The notes beneath the pieces are model-generated. The model had not been told where the DNA came from, ran no database searches, and saw only the letters and a program-made list of their open reading frames with translations. From contig CAMBAQ010000027.1 of NCBI GenBank assembly GCA_945863785.1, positions 1 through 15,369 of the forward strand: DNA of 15,369 nt, read 5' to 3'. The stretch's first letter is position 1. Each line of letters opens with the position of its first letter. Below, one piece after another: positions 13,368 through 15,369 of this stretch. The translations under genes were made by a program, and so were the position numbers. The DNA comes from Chthoniobacter flavus. GTDB taxonomy: Bacteria > Verrucomicrobiota > Verrucomicrobiia > Chthoniobacterales > Terrimicrobiaceae.

Positions 13368-14017
13368 TTGGTATTATTACTCTTACTTTCGCGCAGAAGA
13401 TCGCCCAAGTCGATCATGAGCTTCTGGAGCACTTCGGGGTCAGCGCTATCTTGATATCCGCGAAGCCAACCATTCGCGTCGACCATCACAAATCGCGTGG
13501 AGTGCGCTGGCGTGCCATCAGGTTCCTTGGCGAGGGGTTGAAGTAGGCCTTTGACAACGATGTCGTTGATATCCGCACTTGGACCAGTGAGGAATTGCCA
13601 GTAGGCGGGATCGGCTTCGGAAGACTTCGCGTACTCGGCTAGCACGGGAGGGGTGTCATGATCCGGATCGACGGTGAATGAGATGAGTTGGACTTCCTTG
13701 CGGGCTTTGGAGAGCCGCTTGTTGAGTTCAGCCATTCTCAGTGTCGACAGCGGACACGGACCCTTGCAGCGTGTAAAAACGAAATTGGCTACCCAGATTT
13801 TCCCTTTTAGGTCGTCCAGCGTGACCGTGCGACCGGTTTGATCCGTGAGCTTGAATGCCGGAACTTCAGAAATCTTTTGCAAGTGGCCCGGAACCACATA
13901 AGGCCGCGTATTTTTGAGATTATTAAATGCTACGGCGATGAGCATGGATGCGGCGATGAACGCGATTGCCCAACCTAAACGGGGGATCGCTGGTGGCCGC
14001 TCCTCAGGCTCAGACAT
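13364..14017 (-). CDS. sco: SCO1/SenC-type copper chaperone
   Basis: SCO proteins deliver copper to the CuA site of cytochrome oxidase subunit II, on the outer face of the inner membrane. It has 217 residues with an N-terminal membrane anchor at about 14-34. The copper-binding site is visible: CKGPC (C84, C88) inside FVFTRCKGPCPLSTLRM, and H172 in TPAHSTRFVMVD. The thioredoxin-like fold is supported by FKLTDQTGRTVTLDDLKGK, WVANFVF and LISFTVDPDHDTP. All three expected metal ligands are present, so it should be functional. Its ATG overlaps the subunit III stop by 8 bp and its stop overlaps the next ORF start by 4 bp, placing it in a coupled run with the oxidase genes. Confidence 0.94.
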   Translation of the reverse strand: MSEPEERPPAIPRLGWAIAFIAASMLIAVAFNNLKNTRPYVVPGHLQKISEVPAFKLTDQTGRTVTLDDLKGKIWVANFVFTRCKGPCPLSTLRMAELNKRLSKARKEVQLISFTVDPDHDTPPVLAEYAKSSEADPAYWQFLTGPSADINDIVVKGLLQPLAKEPDGTPAHSTRFVMVDANGWLRGYQDSADPEVLQKLMIDLGDLLRESKSNNTK

Positions 14018-14633
14018 AGTAAAGTAGAGTCAAAACGCAGATCCAGACGACGTCCACAAAATGCCAATAAAGGGCCACATTCTGCAGGGCGATGTGGTTC
14101 GATGGAGTGAAGCAATGAGTGAAAACCTGACGCAGGAAGCACCAGATGATGAGAGCTACGCCGATGGCAACGTGGAGGCCGTGGAATCCGGTGATGACGA
14201 AAAAGCTCGATCCATAAACGCCGCCGGTGTTGAACCAAAGGCCCTCGTGGTAGAGGTGGGTCCACTCGTAGCATTGGAGGCCAACGAAGAGGGCACCCAA
14301 GAAAATGGTGATCGCAAGCCAGCCGAGACCCGATTTTCCTTTGTTTACGGCGACTTCGGAGAAGTGGAACGTGAAGCTGCTGGCAAGTAGGAAAATCGTA
14401 TTGATCGACGTGAGGAAAACGGGCAGATGAGGGATATCTGCGCTCGGTGGCCAAGCGTGACCGGCTTGCCAAGGGAAGCCATTCAAAGAAATACGTAGGA
14501 CCACATAGCCACCGAGCAGACCAGCAAAAAGCATGGCCTCGGAGATCAGAAAAATGATCATTCCGAATTTGCATGTGGCCGCCGGGGCTCCGTGGTGCTC
14601 TTGAGAATCGTGAGTGAGTGCTGCTGTAGACAT
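14010..14633 (-). CDS. ctaE: Cytochrome c oxidase subunit III
   Basis: A membrane subunit of an aa3-type heme-copper oxidase, likely to stabilise the catalytic core and affect proton entry. It has 207 residues from the ATG at 14633 and about five transmembrane segments, the short form of this subunit. Diagnostic stretches are KFGMIIFLISEAMLFAGLLGGYVVLR (seen as FGMIIFLISEAMLFAGLLG and GYVVLR), LLASSFTFHFSEVAVNKGK, YEWTHLYHEGL, GSSFFVITGFHGLHVAIG and VALYWHFVDVVWICVLTLLYYV at the end. The frame is open upstream to 14732, but MSTAALTHDSQEHHGAP is a natural start. It follows the 41-residue peptide by 23 bp and precedes SCO. Subunits I and II are not in the window. Confidence 0.94.
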   Translation of the reverse strand: MSTAALTHDSQEHHGAPAATCKFGMIIFLISEAMLFAGLLGGYVVLRISLNGFPWQAGHAWPPSADIPHLPVFLTSINTIFLLASSFTFHFSEVAVNKGKSGLGWLAITIFLGALFVGLQCYEWTHLYHEGLWFNTGGVYGSSFFVITGFHGLHVAIGVALIIWCFLRQVFTHCFTPSNHIALQNVALYWHFVDVVWICVLTLLYYV

Positions 14634-14656
14634 AGTTGGTTGTTTTTTAAAAAAGG

Positions 14657-14782
14657 TTACGGCGCTTGGAGCGGGCCGCGAATGTTCATCAGTATCAGAA
14701 CAAGTGCCGTGAGTGAAATAGCAAAAAGCCATAGCGATCCCATGACAAACAAATTAGCGCGCTTTATGTTCATTTTTTTCAT
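14657..14782 (-). CDS. 41-residue single-pass membrane peptide between ctaB and ctaE
   Basis: An open frame from ATG to TAA of 41 residues: a basic start MKKMNIKRAN, one membrane span (about 11-32, VMGSLWLFAISLTALVLIL) and the tail MNIRGPLQAP. Its ATG overlaps the ctaB stop by 4 bp (ATGA), and it ends 23 bp before ctaE, so it is placed like the other coupled genes of the run. No family is recognised. Small single-pass peptides occur as accessory oxidase subunits or assembly factors, and this could be one; that is inference. A second ATG three codons on is also possible as the start. Confidence 0.65.
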   Translation of the reverse strand: MKKMNIKRANLFVMGSLWLFAISLTALVLILMNIRGPLQAP

Positions 14783-15369
14783 CGTTGGGTAGCCACAAGA
14801 AGGCCGAGAAGAACAGGAAGGTAGACGATGGAGGCGAAGAAAAGGTTGCGAGCGGCATTGCGGTCGCGTCGGCGAACAAAAACAAGCGCATATCCCGAGA
14901 AGGCAAGCCCGAGGACAAGTGCGCCAAAAAAGTAGGTCGGCGAGTTGAATCCCAGCAGACCTGGCATAAGAGTGACCAGCAAAAGGCAGATAGAATACAG
15001 AAGCGCCTGGCGGGATGTTGTCTCGCATTCAGGATCGTTAGCCGTGAGCATCACGCAGCCACCTTGGGCATAATCATCACGATACATCCAGGCGATCGCA
15101 AGAAAATGGGGCATTTGCCAGAACCACAGGACAGCAAAAAGGAGGCAACCCTCTAGGTCATAGTTGCCACGCGCAGCCATCCATCCAATCAGTGGCGGGA
15201 GAGCGCCGGGCACGGCCCCGACGAGTGTATTGAGCGAGCTGATCCGCTTCATCGGGGTGTAAACGAGGATATAAATAGCGATTGTCGCGAAGGCAAGGAA
15301 TGCGGCGTCCCAGTTTGTGAAAAGGGCAAGAATCGCTATGCCTGTCGTGGAAAAAAACAAGCCAAACAG
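14779..15369 (-). CDS. ctaB: Protoheme IX farnesyltransferase, heme O synthase (N-terminus beyond window)
   Basis: CtaB adds a farnesyl group to heme B to make heme O, the precursor of heme A of the oxidase, at the inner membrane. The last 196 residues or so are present. Family hallmarks are YTPMKRISSLNTLVGAVPGALPPLIGW (seen as YTPMKRISSLNTLVGAVPG and ALPPLIGWMAARG), FAVLWFWQMPHFLAIAWMYRDDYAQGG (seen as WQMPHFLAIAWMYRDDYAQGG from the tryptophan, 20 residues at most), and several hydrophobic spans. The frame stays open to the right edge, so the gene starts outside the window with the first part, including the DxxxD motif, missing. Its stop overlaps the 41-residue peptide start by 4 bp. Its place beside ctaE and SCO indicates an aa3- or o-type oxidase operon. 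Confidence 0.92.
   Translation of the reverse strand: MFGLFFSTTGIAILALFTNWDAAFLAFATIAIYILVYTPMKRISSLNTLVGAVPGALPPLIGWMAARGNYDLEGCLLFAVLWFWQMPHFLAIAWMYRDDYAQGGCVMLTANDPECETTSRQALLYSICLLLVTLMPGLLGFNSPTYFFGALVLGLAFSGYALVFVRRRDRNAARNLFFASIVYLPVLLGLLVATQR

Overview
The window looks like chromosomal DNA of a Gram-negative, aerobic, free-living bacterium, most likely a member of the Verrucomicrobiota or a relative in the PVC group. This assignment rests on gene style and is inferred: a signal-peptide SAM methyltransferase of a type I associate with Planctomycetes and Verrucomicrobia, an SCO/DUF420 oxidase-assembly set, few clear Shine-Dalgarno sites, and G+C of roughly 55-65% in core genes. No rRNA or tRNA gene, CRISPR array, complete insertion sequence or phage gene was seen.

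Left part (1-3461): a VapBC-type toxin-antitoxin pair (toxin cut by the left edge) lies on the minus strand, with a five-copy 8-bp tandem repeat across the antitoxin start. Divergent from it are prmA (ribosomal protein L11 methyltransferase) and a sugar-nucleotidyltransferase-like gene. The latter converges, with a 6-bp gap, on a PPK2 polyphosphate kinase.

Middle part (3478-6467, minus strand, transcribed from right to left): a tight cluster nadD - rsfS - CPXCG zinc-ribbon-like protein - polar-amino-acid-type ABC permease - SH3-like lipoprotein - ABC ATPase. Gaps are a few bases at most and several genes overlap. The transporter has no recognisable solute-binding protein here; a lipoprotein sits between permease and ATPase instead. 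Divergent from nadD is a 50-residue exported cysteine-containing peptide with its own candidate promoter and a clear terminator.

Next (6815-8673, minus strand) come an exported SAM-dependent methyltransferase, a gene-poor AT-rich stretch of about 480 bp with hairpins, and an unknown secreted protein with a Pro/Thr tail. The stretch and the secreted-protein gene are clearly lower in G+C (38-47% in sampled 60-base lines, against 67% in one sampled mutS line).

Right part (8733-15369, minus strand): a cytochrome oxidase maturation/subunit run, ctaB (cut by the right edge) - 41-residue membrane peptide - ctaE (subunit III) - SCO copper chaperone - 81-residue CxxC membrane protein - DUF420 protein - DUF6572-like protein with a cysteine-rich tail. 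After a repeat-bearing gap come thiG and mutS. The oxidase run is joined by 4-8 bp overlaps and probably works as one unit: heme O synthesis, copper delivery and subunit assembly of an aa3-type oxidase whose catalytic subunits would lie beyond the right edge.

The most interesting leads are the transporter cluster without a binding protein, the small uncharacterised cysteine-bearing proteins in the oxidase operon, the 9-nt-period repeats before thiG, the octamer array over the antitoxin start, and the low-G+C island beside mutS. I see no clearly new multi-gene defence or mobile system.
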